This document shows, one piece after another, positions 6,347-12,507 of a stretch of DNA of 12,507 bases (its first letter is position 1; each line of letters starts with the position of its first letter). The notes under the pieces were generated by a model that did no database searches, had not been told where the DNA came from, and worked only from the letters and a program-made list of their open reading frames with translations. Origin of the DNA: Candidatus Nitrosopumilus sp. (GTDB lineage: Archaea; Thermoproteota; Nitrososphaeria; Nitrososphaerales; Nitrosopumilaceae); assembly GCA_022758935.1 (NCBI GenBank), contig JAEMQG010000088.1:1-12507 (forward strand), read 5' to 3'. The position numbers and the translations under genes are program-made.

Positions 6347-7987
6347 CTATGTAATTTCATTAGAATGTTTTTTGGTTTTTAATGTCTTTCTTTTTTCCTC
6401 GGATCTTTTTTCTGATTCAAATCGTTCTAAATCGTATTCATTTAGATCCACAAATTTCATAATTTTACTTAAGTTTGGGTGTACATTGGCTATCGCTGCG
6501 AACATTTGTTGTGCTACTCGCCTATAATCCACATGCCCTTGGGGTACAGTTCGCAGTTCTAATAGATGACATGCTTCACGAAGATTAAATTTCATGAAAT
6601 AAGAATAATTATATGCAAAATTGACTACGTACTGTCCTTGTTGGGGATGCCTTGTTCTAATTTTATCAAATGTTTCTTTTGTTTTATTCATACAATCTCT
6701 ATAATCCTTATCGATTCCTAATACTATAATTTCATCTGGAATACTATATCCATGATCTGTTGTGAGTAATTGTCTTTGAAGTGTTAATGCTCTATGTCTA
6801 TGAAAATCTCTAAACATTCCAAAATTATTAAGTAAATCAAATGTATAGTAAACGCTTTCAAATGCTCTTGGAGGTCTGTGACGTCTGTTGTCACGTAATT
6901 TTGTAAATGCCTTGATGATTTTTCTTTTCTTTTCATCGGACAATCTTTTTACTTGATGAATCAAATTGCTGTAAGAAGTACTTGGAGATTGATCATAAAT
7001 TATGCCTGTAATTATTTTATCCATTGCTATTTTTTCTGATTCATAGTCTACTAATTGTGTTAAGGTGCCAGATATTGACTTCGATTTAATTTCCTTTGAT
7101 GCTAGTTTCGATGCTCTTTTTATTTGTTGTAGATATTTTTGATATGCTTTTCCATGTTTATCCTCTGATCTTCGAATAAAAGATTTGATAGTGACATCAA
7201 GCTCTTTTTTAATTTTTAAGGCTAAATCTTGTTCTTCTCTAAGTTCTGACGCTCCAAGTATTGTAAGGAGATATTCAAATGCTCTTCCGTTTCCTGTGAT
7301 TCCTACATTTGTTAACGTAGATGCAGGTAAAAGTCCACGCAAAATATCTAACGCTTTTGCTTTTGTGGATCCATTATAGATCATGTTTGCAGACTTGACG
7401 TCTTTTTCATCCACTAGTTTTGAAAATGTTTTTTCCTTTCCATCTCTCGAATCTTTAAAGGTGTATTTTTCAATAGGAAATTTTTCTCGTATGTAAATTA
7501 TCATTGGTTCAATATTTTTTGAATAAATATCAAATGAAAAATTACATGTATCTAAATACAGATCTCCAAATCTAGAATCTAACAAAATCGGTTCTCTGTA
7601 AAATCTGTATTGACCGTTTACCTTTTTATTCCATGTAACATATCTCGATGATTTCTCTAAATATGACAACCCGATTCTTCTATCCTCAATTTTTTTTACC
7701 GCAATGTTTGAAAGTCCCTCAATTGCTATGTGAGCCTCTCCTGATTCTGCAACTGAATCATCACCATATTCTAAGAGTACTCGATTGTAAAATTCATCTC
7801 CGCGACTTTCATTTTTAAAAAATTCATCTAAAAATATTCTACGCATACTTTTGTCTGTCCTGCTGTATCTGGACATCAATGCACCGCGATCTACTTGCCT
7901 AGGGGTAGTTATTGCAAAGACATTTTCATCAACATTTGAAAAATGTTTGGACAGAATCTTTTTTTCTTTAATTGAAAACTCTGGCAA
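6347..7987 (-). CDS. two-domain ThyX-like protein (FAD-dependent thymidylate synthase family)
   Basis: A 546-aa protein made of two ThyX-like halves; ordinary ThyX is about 220-250 aa and methylates dUMP with FAD and methylenetetrahydrofolate. The N-terminal half has [10 protein letters not shown] (74-83) and [14 protein letters not shown] (103-116), which keeps the S-x4-S-x-RY end of the ThyX signature RHRx2Sx4..7SxRY but has RRI for RHR. The C-terminal half has [13 protein letters not shown] (395-407), which keeps RHR but not the SxRY end, followed by [12 protein letters not shown] at 468-479, typical of a ThyX C-terminus. Long double-domain relatives are known as alternate thymidylate synthase-like proteins; whether they make dTMP is unclear to me. 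The start is TTG 7985-7987: the frame upstream has no other start before a stop, and a TATA-like box lies about 27 nt upstream. A basic tail rich in K/R/E ends the protein. Confidence 0.85.
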   Translation of the reverse strand: MPEFSIKEKKILSKHFSNVDENVFAITTPRQVDRGALMSRYSRTDKSMRRIFLDEFFKNESRGDEFYNRVLLEYGDDSVAESGEAHIAIEGLSNIAVKKIEDRRIGLSYLEKSSRYVTWNKKVNGQYRFYREPILLDSRFGDLYLDTCNFSFDIYSKNIEPMIIYIREKFPIEKYTFKDSRDGKEKTFSKLVDEKDVKSANMIYNGSTKAKALDILRGLLPASTLTNVGITGNGRAFEYLLTILGASELREEQDLALKIKKELDVTIKSFIRRSEDKHGKAYQKYLQQIKRASKLASKEIKSKSISGTLTQLVDYESEKIAMDKIITGIIYDQSPSTSYSNLIHQVKRLSDEKKRKIIKAFTKLRDNRRHRPPRAFESVYYTFDLLNNFGMFRDFHRHRALTLQRQLLTTDHGYSIPDEIIVLGIDKDYRDCMNKTKETFDKIRTRHPQQGQYVVNFAYNYSYFMKFNLREACHLLELRTVPQGHVDYRRVAQQMFAAIANVHPNLSKIMKFVDLNEYDLERFESEKRSEEKRKTLKTKKHSNEIT

Positions 7988-8010
7988 TACAGTTGTGTCC
8001 TTATTTTCAA

Positions 8011-8018
8011 ATATTAAT
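8011..8018 (-). promoter_or_regulatory. TATA-like box of the ThyX-like gene
   Basis: ATTAATAT on the minus strand, centred about 27 nt from TTG 7987. It supports that start and suggests the gene can be transcribed without a leader, independently of the small gene upstream. Confidence 0.35.
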
Positions 8019-8021
8019 AGT

Positions 8022-8306
8022 CTATTTCTTTTTTCCTATCTGTATTAGATCGGGCGTTTGATTTTTTTCCATCCCCCTTGTCTGCCACCTGAGCAATACT
8101 TCCTTGAATGCATTTGCATCTGATTCGTTCTCTGTATACATCAAGGCCGTTACCCACATTCCTTTTCCGGCCTTTCCTCCAACTGAATTCATCCAAAAAT
8201 TGCTTGGTAATCCTTCCAGGGTTTTACTTTGTGGCTCTTTTGCAATGTCATTCCACCTTTTGGATACAAAATACAAAATTTGTTCTAGTTCTTCTCTTTG
8301 AATCAT
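8022..8306 (-). CDS. hypothetical protein, 94 aa
   Basis: I do not recognise this protein. It starts at ATG 8304-8306 ([13 protein letters not shown]) and is mainly soluble and mixed-charge, with no signal peptide or membrane segment. The middle, residues about 35-60, is rich in aromatic and Gly residues ([19 protein letters not shown]), followed by a likely helix ([15 protein letters not shown]) and a basic tail ending in KKK. It lies 34 bp before the ThyX-like gene and six bp after a 43-codon ORF on the same strand, so the three may share a transcript. The frame is the longest of three overlapping ones here, and its composition reads as protein in this frame, whereas the plus-strand frames at 8104-8308 are low-quality shadows. 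Confidence 0.7.
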   Translation of the reverse strand: MIQREELEQILYFVSKRWNDIAKEPQSKTLEGLPSNFWMNSVGGKAGKGMWVTALMYTENESDANAFKEVLLRWQTRGMEKNQTPDLIQIGKKK

Positions 8307-8312
8307 AGTTAT

Positions 8313-8444
8313 TCATAGATTCTCTCCAAATTTTAAAATTTCTAAAATATTGGGTGTTTCATAGTTTAATGTTAGCCTGCCTTCAGATCCGTTTAATACG
8401 ACTTCATAATTAATTTGGCTTTTATGGTGATTACATAATTTCAC
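8313..8444 (-). CDS. small hypothetical protein, 43 aa, GTG start
   Basis: A short ORF starting at GTG 8442-8444 and ending at TGA 8313-8315, six bp before the 94-aa gene on the same strand. The protein opens with KLCNHHKS after the initiator and continues with alternating beta-type residues (INYEVVLNGSEGRLTLNY) and a short helix (PNILEILKFGENL). Cys-x-His-His near the N-terminus could bind a metal. A stop codon (TAG) lies two codons before the GTG in frame, so there is no longer version. No clear Shine-Dalgarno site precedes it. The balanced amino-acid composition and tight spacing to the next gene make it a plausible real gene, but its size and lack of recognised homologues keep confidence moderate. 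Confidence 0.45.
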   Translation of the reverse strand: MKLCNHHKSQINYEVVLNGSEGRLTLNYETPNILEILKFGENL

Positions 8445-8553
8445 GTTCTATTTTACTCTAATCGAAAATTTTTGCGACTATACTCGTTTTTGAAATCATC
8501 TAACAATTCTTTCTTTACTAACTTCATTTCTAGGATGATTTTTCTTTATTTCA

Positions 8554-9120
8554 TTAAGGTGCTTTAATTCCCCATCCCCGTTCAATTAGTATTTGTTTTG
8601 TTTTATGTGTGACGCATGCGGGAATTTTATCTATCTTCTGAATTAAAACCAGATCTTGTTTACATTTAACATCTTTAAAATTAATTCCTGCCTTGTATTG
8701 TTTTAGAGGTGGAGGAACAGGAATTTCTTTATTTTTTGAAATATTCATTGTTGCAACATATTCCTCGGGAGATGTAATTTTTTTACTAATTGGATATGGG
8801 CTGAGATCAATTAAATTAATTTTATACATTTCAATTTGTGCAGTTGAATTTTCTCCAATAGTAAGAATCATGTCTTCACTATGATCTTTATTTTCAGCAT
8901 TTAATTTAATTGATGCACGGCCTTGCCAAACGCATGTCACATCTGATGGACACCTGGAATCTTCTACAATTTCTAAAAATGTCACTTTGAGGTTATCCAA
9001 AGATATTGTTTGCTCTGTTTTTATTGTAAACTGCTTGTCCAGTTCTATCTCTTTTGAATCAATTGCAAATACATTTGCTGCAAATCCAATAAGGATCAAG
9101 AATATCAAAAAATATTTCAT
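8554..9120 (-). CDS. secreted two-module hypothetical protein
   Basis: A 188-aa exported protein. Residues 1-19 form a signal peptide (short basic start, hydrophobic core, A-x-A type end at VFA). The first module, about 22-130, is a beta-rich domain carrying DSRCPSDVTCVWQG (54-67), a two-cysteine motif I know from small secreted bacterial and archaeal proteins of unknown function; C57 and C63 probably form a disulfide. The second, about 143-186, has CKQDLVLIQ, PACV and LIERGWG, a tail with paired cysteines (C153, C169) that I associate with thaumarchaeal surface proteins. A proline run (VPPPL) links the two. It should sit outside the membrane, anchored weakly or free. The start ATG 9118-9120 has a TATA-like box about 30 nt upstream. 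Module names are from memory and the function is unknown. Confidence 0.8.
   Translation of the reverse strand: MKYFLIFLILIGFAANVFAIDSKEIELDKQFTIKTEQTISLDNLKVTFLEIVEDSRCPSDVTCVWQGRASIKLNAENKDHSEDMILTIGENSTAQIEMYKINLIDLSPYPISKKITSPEEYVATMNISKNKEIPVPPPLKQYKAGINFKDVKCKQDLVLIQKIDKIPACVTHKTKQILIERGWGIKAP
9109..9117 (+). promoter_or_regulatory. TATA-like element for the 9141 ORF
   Basis: AAAATATTT, centred about 28 nt upstream of TTG 9141 on the plus strand, inside the first codons of the divergent secreted-protein gene. It would place transcription initiation at or just before the TTG. A/T-rich background makes this weak. Confidence 0.25.
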
Positions 9121-9140
9121 TAACGTGTTATTTCAGGAAT

Positions 9141-9441
9141 TTGAAGTTCATAAAGCATTCTATTCTTTACCAATCAAAAGATTTTGTTCATTTATTAGAC
9201 GATTTCCAATTGCGTATCAAACTTTCAGTTTTAAACTACAAACTAATTCTACCTGATGAAATAAACATCTATTCTCTTAGATTAAAAATAAAAAATAGGT
9301 GACTCATACATCACACGAATTGTGTATCAAGTAACTCAAAGTAAATCTGTTACCTCAGAGTTTTCACCGACATACAAAATAATTCATGAAGACAAGAAAC
9401 GGAAACAATTGGTTGATTTTCTAAACTATTTTTGTGCCTAG
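9141..9441 (+). pseudogene. probable frameshifted small gene, about 100 codons
   Basis: Two plus-strand frames join end to end. The first runs from TTG 9141 to TGA 9300-9302 (53 aa: KFIKHSILYQSKDFVHLLDD..., later LILPDEINIYSLRLKIKN). The second is open from 9292 to TAG 9439-9441 and reads GDSYITRIVYQVTQ..., ending KRKQLVDFLNYFCA. They overlap only at 9292-9302, next to a run of six A (9290-9295), so one base lost or gained there would fuse them into one protein of about 100 aa. Both halves have sensible protein composition, and neither has a longer competing frame. TTG 9141 is preceded by AGGA (9135-9138). Moving between frames needs a +1 shift, which the A-run with -1 slippage would not give, so an indel (decay, or an assembly error) is more likely than programmed frameshifting. 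A short GTG start at 9322 could give 39 aa from the second half alone. Family unknown. Confidence 0.4.
9147..9154 (-). promoter_or_regulatory. TATA-like box of the secreted-protein gene
   Basis: TTTATGAA on the minus strand, centred about 30 nt from ATG 9120. It lies just inside the divergent plus-strand ORF beginning at 9141, so the two promoters, if both are real, interlock. Confidence 0.35.
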
Positions 9442-9853
9442 AATATTTTTATATGAAGTGTATAATGATGGAAAGATATCTCTCTATTATGATTTGACAA
9501 ATTTTTATCTTCTGCTATCCTGGTTTTTTATAAATAGATGGCTGGAGGTAATGGTCGAGAAAACACTCCGACCGTCTATTTAATTTCAATCTATGGAATT
9601 GATTTAAAAATGACACGTAGAAATCGTTCATCTTAATCAACAGTAGTCTCTAAATACTAATTTGCTAAACTAGTTGTAATTGGAACTCTCACCAAACAAC
9701 TAATCGTTTTTGGTCTTAAGGTCCAATTTTTCTTTTTTAGAATTAGCATAATCAAAAATTATTCACTAAATTAAAAACTTTGTAAATTATTTCTCTTGAC
9801 AAATTATGTATTGATCTTTTTTAAATTAGTTTTTTCATATTGCATGGTTTTAT
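9442..9853. other. 412-bp region without a convincing gene; possible small RNA
   Basis: No frame here is a convincing protein gene. It holds a good plus-strand TATA-like sequence TTTTTTATAAATAG (9524-9537). TAAATAGA (9531-9538) pairs perfectly with TCTATTTA (9575-9582), enclosing a short hairpin GGTCGAG/CTCCGACC (9553-9559 with 9566-9573, one bulged C, six-base loop). A second hairpin follows at 9671-9702 (TAGTTGT, bulge AA, TTGG paired with CCAA, ACAACTA, eight-base loop) with T5 soon after (9707-9711), and then T5CT6 at 9727-9738. Together these could be a small RNA transcribed rightwards. Short ORFs of 32 codons (9538-9636, plus) and 38 codons (9515-9631, minus) overlap each other antisense and are not supported. 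Confidence 0.3.
9671..9711 (+). terminator. hairpin followed by T5
   Basis: Stem TAGTTGT + TTGG pairing with CCAA + ACAACTA, with two bulged A on the left arm and an eight-base loop, then TAATCG and five T. On the opposite strand no T-run follows, so if it terminates anything it is a rightward transcript. A second T-run (9727-9738) lies just beyond. No known gene feeds into it, so it is tied to the candidate small RNA. Confidence 0.25.
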
Positions 9854-10834
9854 TTACTCCTGTTTGACAGTCTTTGGTTTTTTCAATAGCGAGGCCACAA
9901 TTACTACTGCTAAGATGATGAATACTATTATCAAAGATGTAGCAGTTGGAATTGGATAGACTTCAGAAATCATCATTTTTGTTCCAATAAATAACAGTAA
10001 AACAATTAGCCCGGGTTTAAGATAATGAAATCGTTCCATCATTCCCCCGATTAAAAAGTACAGGGCTCTTAAACCCAAAATTGCAAATACGTTTGATGTG
10101 ATTACTATGAACGGATCTCTTGTTATTGCTAAAACCGCTGGAATTGAATCCATTGCAAATACCAAATCCGTCAACTCTACAATTGCCAGAGCAACTAGTA
10201 GTGGGGTTGCATGCAGCACCCCATTAATTGGTACGATGAACTTACTTCCAACCAAACTCAAATTGACTGGCATGAATTTTTTTAAAATTCTAACTGCAAT
10301 ATTTTTTTCTAATTCTATCTTTTTCTCTTCTTTTTGAAGAATCATTCTTATCGCCGTGTACAACAGCATACCTCCAAAAATGTAAATCATCCAATGGAAC
10401 TTGTCTAATAGAGTCGCGCCTACAAGTATAATTCCAATCCTCATTGCAATCGCGCTTAATATCCCCATTGAGAGAACTCTATGCTGGTACTTGTGAGGAA
10501 TTCCCAAAGTGGTAAAAACAAGCAAAAATACAAACATGTTATCAACACTAAGCGATTTTTCTAAAGTGTACCCTGTGACAAACTCTATCATCTTTTCATT
10601 GCCTAGTGCAAAGTAGATCACCCCTGCAAAGACTCCTGCAAGGGATATCCAAGTTATTGTCCATCCAAGAGCTTCTTTTACAGACATGACGTGCTCTGTC
10701 TCAGTTTTTGGAATTTTGGCAAGCTTTCTTTTGATTTTGTGTATTAAGCCAAGATCAATTGCTATTGTAATTGACAAAATTGTGAAGAAGATAATCCACA
10801 ACTCTGTACTTATAACCTCTGATTCTACTGCCAA
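9854..10834 (-). CDS. TerC/Alx family integral membrane protein
   Basis: A 326-aa polytopic membrane protein of the TerC family, whose Alx-type members export manganese in bacteria; the archaeal role is inferred as metal-ion (probably Mn) transport or tolerance. Hydrophobic segments run from residue 11 to the end, about eight or nine helices, with a basic C-terminus (LLKKPKTVKQE). Family motifs are LEKSLSVDN at 91-99, with acidic residues E92 and D98 in a membrane segment, and the repeat-related VELTDLVFAMDS at 219-230 with E220, D223 and D229. The start is TTG 10832-10834: the frame upstream is closed by a stop two codons before it, and a clear TATA box (10860-10867) sits about 29 nt upstream, giving an almost leaderless message. 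No ATG is available before residue 50, which would remove the first helix. Neighbours do not add to its function. Confidence 0.92.
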   Translation of the reverse strand: MAVESEVISTELWIIFFTILSITIAIDLGLIHKIKRKLAKIPKTETEHVMSVKEALGWTITWISLAGVFAGVIYFALGNEKMIEFVTGYTLEKSLSVDNMFVFLLVFTTLGIPHKYQHRVLSMGILSAIAMRIGIILVGATLLDKFHWMIYIFGGMLLYTAIRMILQKEEKKIELEKNIAVRILKKFMPVNLSLVGSKFIVPINGVLHATPLLVALAIVELTDLVFAMDSIPAVLAITRDPFIVITSNVFAILGLRALYFLIGGMMERFHYLKPGLIVLLLFIGTKMMISEVYPIPTATSLIIVFIILAVVIVASLLKKPKTVKQE

Positions 10835-10859
10835 ATTAATTCATTCTTTTTCTATAATT

Positions 10860-10867
10860 ATTATAAA
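10860..10867 (-). promoter_or_regulatory. TATA box of the TerC gene
   Basis: TTTATAAT on the minus strand, centred about 29 nt from TTG 10834. It is one of the closest matches to the archaeal consensus in the window and supports the TTG start. Confidence 0.5.
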
Positions 10868-10884
10868 CTAATCTATCATTTCAT

Positions 10885-10956
10885 TTACTTTATTTCCATG
10901 ACTCTGATAATGCTGAATTTCAAATTTTTTCTAAAAACAAAACAGTAAATTGCCAT
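10885..10956 (-). CDS. 23-codon ORF with strong ribosome binding site, upstream of the TerC gene
   Basis: ATG 10954-10956 is preceded at seven bases by AAGGAG (GGAG on the minus strand of 10964-10967), the only ideally placed Shine-Dalgarno plus ATG pair in this 297-bp gap. It encodes a basic, hydrophobic 23-aa peptide starting MAIYCFVFRKNLKF and ending VMEIK. It ends 17 bp before the TATA box of the TerC gene on the same strand. It could be a small membrane-associated peptide, a translated leader, or chance. No homology is recognised, and no promoter is clear in front of it. Confidence 0.25.
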   Translation of the reverse strand: MAIYCFVFRKNLKFSIIRVMEIK

Positions 10957-11131
10957 TATCCTTCTCCTTATGTACCGTTGATTTTAATTTGAGGTTTGCG
11001 TAGATCTTTATTTGGTTATGAGATGATTAGTAAAACAAGTTGATGAACTAGTGAGGTAAAATTTTAACATCTTTTTGATTTTCTGCATCAGAGTCGAAAC
11101 AAGATATTTTGCTAGTTTCTATCTGCAAATT

Positions 11132-11848
11132 CTACATTCCGATTCTAAAGCCACCAATATTCAAATTACTCCCCTGTGTTTCTTGACTGTGCCTCACTCC
11201 AAGTAAATCAATCAACTCTTTGAGATTCTTTGTTTGAAAATACACAGTGGCTGGCCCAATTATCTCTGTAACTAGTCCTTCTCCACCCAGTATGGTATTT
11301 TTCAGTCCGCCAAATTTTGTTACTCTATATTCTGAATCAATACTTAGTGCAACAAGATGATAGTTGTCAAGAATAAATTTCTCATTTGGCAAAATCTGTT
11401 TTTCAATAATCCCTCCATAAGCATTACAAAATACCTTTCCTTCTCCAGTTGCTTTTAACATGAAAAGTTCACTTCCAAATATGCCCTTTGTGAATCCTTG
11501 CCATTTTGTATCAATTGTAACACCTGGTGTAGATGCAATGTAAGAGCCAGATTGCACAATAAAGCCTGCCTCGTTATTTATTGAAATCTCAAAAATGTCA
11601 CCTACTGGGGGGCCAGTCAAACCCAAAACACATTCTTCTTCTTTTGCAGTGTATTTGTTGACAAAAAATGACTCGTTTCCCAAAAATGAGACTTTGACTG
11701 ACTTGAGAATACCTGCTCGCATAGTGGTATCTATTTTAATATCACCTTTCATAAACACCAGCGCTCCGGCTTCGGCAGTGATAGTTTCATCTTTTTTTAG
11801 GTGAACCTCCAATATGCTCATGGGATTTTTGAGAATTTGAAATTCCAT
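11132..11848 (-). CDS. AIM24/TIGR00266 family protein
   Basis: A 238-aa soluble protein of the AIM24 family (TIGR00266), found in bacteria, archaea and as a mitochondrial protein in yeast. The fold is a beta-roll built of short strands and Gly-rich turns. Typical elements are the start MEFQILKNPMSILEV, ITAEAGALVFMKGDI (23-37), the Gly-rich GSELFMLKATGEGKVFCNAYG, and the C-terminal segment TEIIGPATVYFQTKNLKEL. The biochemical role is unknown; the yeast relative affects inner-membrane organisation, which does not transfer directly. No signal peptide or membrane helix is visible. ATG 11846-11848 has a TATA box 25 nt upstream, so the message is probably leaderless and monocistronic. It is divergent from the NHL-repeat gene, with 174 bp between them. 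Confidence 0.9.
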   Translation of the reverse strand: MEFQILKNPMSILEVHLKKDETITAEAGALVFMKGDIKIDTTMRAGILKSVKVSFLGNESFFVNKYTAKEEECVLGLTGPPVGDIFEISINNEAGFIVQSGSYIASTPGVTIDTKWQGFTKGIFGSELFMLKATGEGKVFCNAYGGIIEKQILPNEKFILDNYHLVALSIDSEYRVTKFGGLKNTILGGEGLVTEIIGPATVYFQTKNLKELIDLLGVRHSQETQGSNLNIGGFRIGM

Positions 11849-11869
11849 ATTGTTTACCTATAATGGAAC

Positions 11870-11877
11870 TATAAAAA
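11870..11877 (-). promoter_or_regulatory. TATA box of the AIM24-family gene
   Basis: TTTTTATA on the minus strand, centred about 25 nt before ATG 11848. There is no Shine-Dalgarno sequence in between, which fits a leaderless transcript. Confidence 0.5.
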
Positions 11878-11982
11878 TACGGACTATTTTGAAGCAAACA
11901 ACTCTGAAATTAATCTGTTCTACATTAAATCCGAACATTTCCGGTAAAACAAAAATTGATTAATTGGATAGTGAAATTTATT

Positions 11983-11998
11983 ATCTAATTTATTAGAT
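11983..11998. promoter_or_regulatory. 16-bp perfect dyad, candidate operator
   Basis: ATCTAATTTATTAGAT is a 7-bp perfect inverted repeat with a two-base centre. It lies 24 bp before the start codon of the NHL-repeat gene and covers the position where its TATA box (TTTATTAG-like) would be. A dimeric regulator bound here would block TBP/TFB. AT-rich palindromes of this size can occur by chance. Confidence 0.35.
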
Positions 11999-12022
11999 TC
12001 ATTTTGACTGAAATTGAGTATC

Positions 12023-12507
12023 ATGGATAAAAAATTGCTGGTTAGTCTGTGTTTTGGTGCCCTGCTGTTAATGGGAACGGTGTCTTCGCAAACAGCAAAT
12101 GCCGAACTAAAATTTTCCTTAAAATTTGGTGCCGGTTCGACTGAAAACGATTTAAAAAATCCAACTAGTGTCTTGGTAAGTAGTAATGGAAAAATAATCT
12201 ATGTTGTAGATACTGGTAATAATCGAATTAACTTATTTAAGAAAGATGGTACTCAGTCTTCCAAATTCGGTTCGTCTGGTTCCACTGATGGCTTATTCCA
12301 GGTTCCGAAAGGCAGCGTATTGGATTCTTTAAATGGATTACTCTATGTTGCAGATACTGGTAATAACAGAATTCAAGTTTTTGATGATAGTGGAAAATTT
12401 AAACTAAAATTTGGTTCTTCAGGTTCCGCTGACGGCCAATTAAATTCTCCTATCGCAGTAGCATTAGACACTACAAAAGATCTACTCTATGTTGCAGAGA
12501 CTGGTAA
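12023..12507 (+). CDS. secreted NHL-repeat protein (5' part, truncated by window edge)
   Basis: The frame opens at ATG 12023-12025 and runs without a stop to the right edge; 161 codons are visible. Residues 1-27 are a signal peptide: MDKK, a hydrophobic core (LLVSLCFGALLLMG) and an A-N-A cleavage end before Glu28. Three NHL-type beta-propeller repeats follow, about 48 residues each: KFGAGSTENDLKNP (34-47), KFGSSGSTDGLFQVP (81-95) and KFGSSGSADGQLNSP (129-143), each followed after about 12-17 residues by YV(V/A)(D/E)TGN. A full propeller needs about six blades, so half or more of the gene lies outside. It should act at the cell surface, probably in protein or ligand binding; NHL propellers have no fixed activity. 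No Shine-Dalgarno sequence is seen. Confidence 0.88.
   Translation, partial: MDKKLLVSLCFGALLLMGTVSSQTANAELKFSLKFGAGSTENDLKNPTSVLVSSNGKIIYVVDTGNNRINLFKKDGTQSSKFGSSGSTDGLFQVPKGSVLDSLNGLLYVADTGNNRIQVFDDSGKFKLKFGSSGSADGQLNSPIAVALDTTKDLLYVAETG
12119..12507 (+). repeat. tandem NHL coding repeats, about 144 bp each
   Basis: Units begin near 12119, 12260 and 12404 and continue past the edge. The second and third are most alike at DNA level: GGTTCGTCTGGTTCCACTGA near 12271 against GGTTCTTCAGGTTCCGCTGA near 12415. The DNA-level similarity suggests recent duplication within the gene. Confidence 0.7.

Noticed and set aside
8104..8308. Two overlapping plus-strand frames of about 65 codons
   Set aside because: Both are antisense to the 94-aa ORF and their translations look like shadows (Ser/Phe/Leu-rich runs).
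8453..8527. 24-codon minus ORF (MKLVKKELLDDFK...) just before the 43-aa ORF
   Set aside because: It has a sensible start but no ribosome binding site, and cannot be fused to the next ORF by any single frameshift because stops lie in the other frames.
9515..9636. Two short antisense ORFs, 38 codons on minus (9515-9631) and 32 codons on plus (9538-9636)
   Set aside because: They overlap each other almost completely, neither has convincing initiation signals, and the stretch has inverted repeats that explain it better.
9711..9727. Imperfect dyad around CTTAAG (TTGGTCTTAAGGTCCAA)
   Set aside because: It has a central mismatch and a wobble position and is not placed near a promoter or gene start.
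10835..11131. Manganese (yybP-ykoY) riboswitch before the TerC gene
   Set aside because: The TATA box is only about 29 nt from the start codon, so the leader is too short, and no matching structure is seen.
1..12507. tRNA, rRNA, CRISPR or insertion-sequence features
   Set aside because: No T-loop GTTCRA with matching acceptor arms, no regularly spaced repeats apart from the NHL coding repeats, and no transposase-like frame were found by eye.

Overview
The window is AT-rich (roughly one third G+C by eye) archaeal DNA. It looks most like a Nitrosopumilus-type ammonia-oxidising archaeon (Thaumarchaeota/Nitrososphaerota). The evidence is an archaeal proteasome beta subunit of the ATAVG type, an archaeal-type tRNA m1A methyltransferase, an archaeal MCT-1-like PUA protein, TATA-like boxes about 25-30 nt upstream of several start codons (a leaderless pattern), frequent TTG starts, and a secreted protein ending in a Cys-containing tail that I associate with this group. 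The assignment is inferred from these features, not from a database search. No tRNA, rRNA, CRISPR array or insertion sequence was seen.

Layout, left to right. (1) 1-128, minus: start of a small zinc-ribbon protein cut by the window edge. (2) 223-3374, plus: tRNA methyltransferase TrmI, ADP-dependent NAD(P)H-hydrate dehydratase, and an M20 metallopeptidase whose start overlaps the dehydratase stop (ATGA). (3) 3375-3709: a gap that holds an open minus-strand frame without a good start, then the psmB promoter. (4) 3710-4306, plus: a proteasome beta subunit whose canonical catalytic threonine position is alanine. (5) 4303-7987, minus: homoserine dehydrogenase translationally coupled to an MCT-1-like PUA protein, then (further upstream) MsrB and a long two-domain ThyX-like protein. 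(6) 8022-8444, minus: two small unknown proteins in tandem. (7) 8554-9120, minus: a secreted two-module protein. (8) 9121-9853: a sparse region with a probable frameshifted small gene and a possible small RNA. (9) 9854-10834, minus: TerC/Alx-family membrane protein, preceded by a 23-codon ORF with a strong ribosome binding site. (10) 11132-11848, minus: AIM24/TIGR00266 protein. (11) 12023 to the right edge, plus: a secreted NHL-repeat protein running off the window, with a perfect 16-bp dyad in its promoter.

The genes are mostly housekeeping: tRNA modification, nicotinamide cofactor repair, protein turnover and repair (M20 peptidase, proteasome, MsrB), threonine/methionine/isoleucine precursor synthesis, nucleotide-related ThyX chemistry and metal/envelope functions. 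I see no convincing new multi-gene system. The items most worth a second look are the Thr1-lacking beta subunit, the two-domain ThyX-like protein with its signature split between halves, the frameshifted gene at 9141-9441, the unexplained open frame between the peptidase and psmB, and the small ORFs outside standard gene calls.
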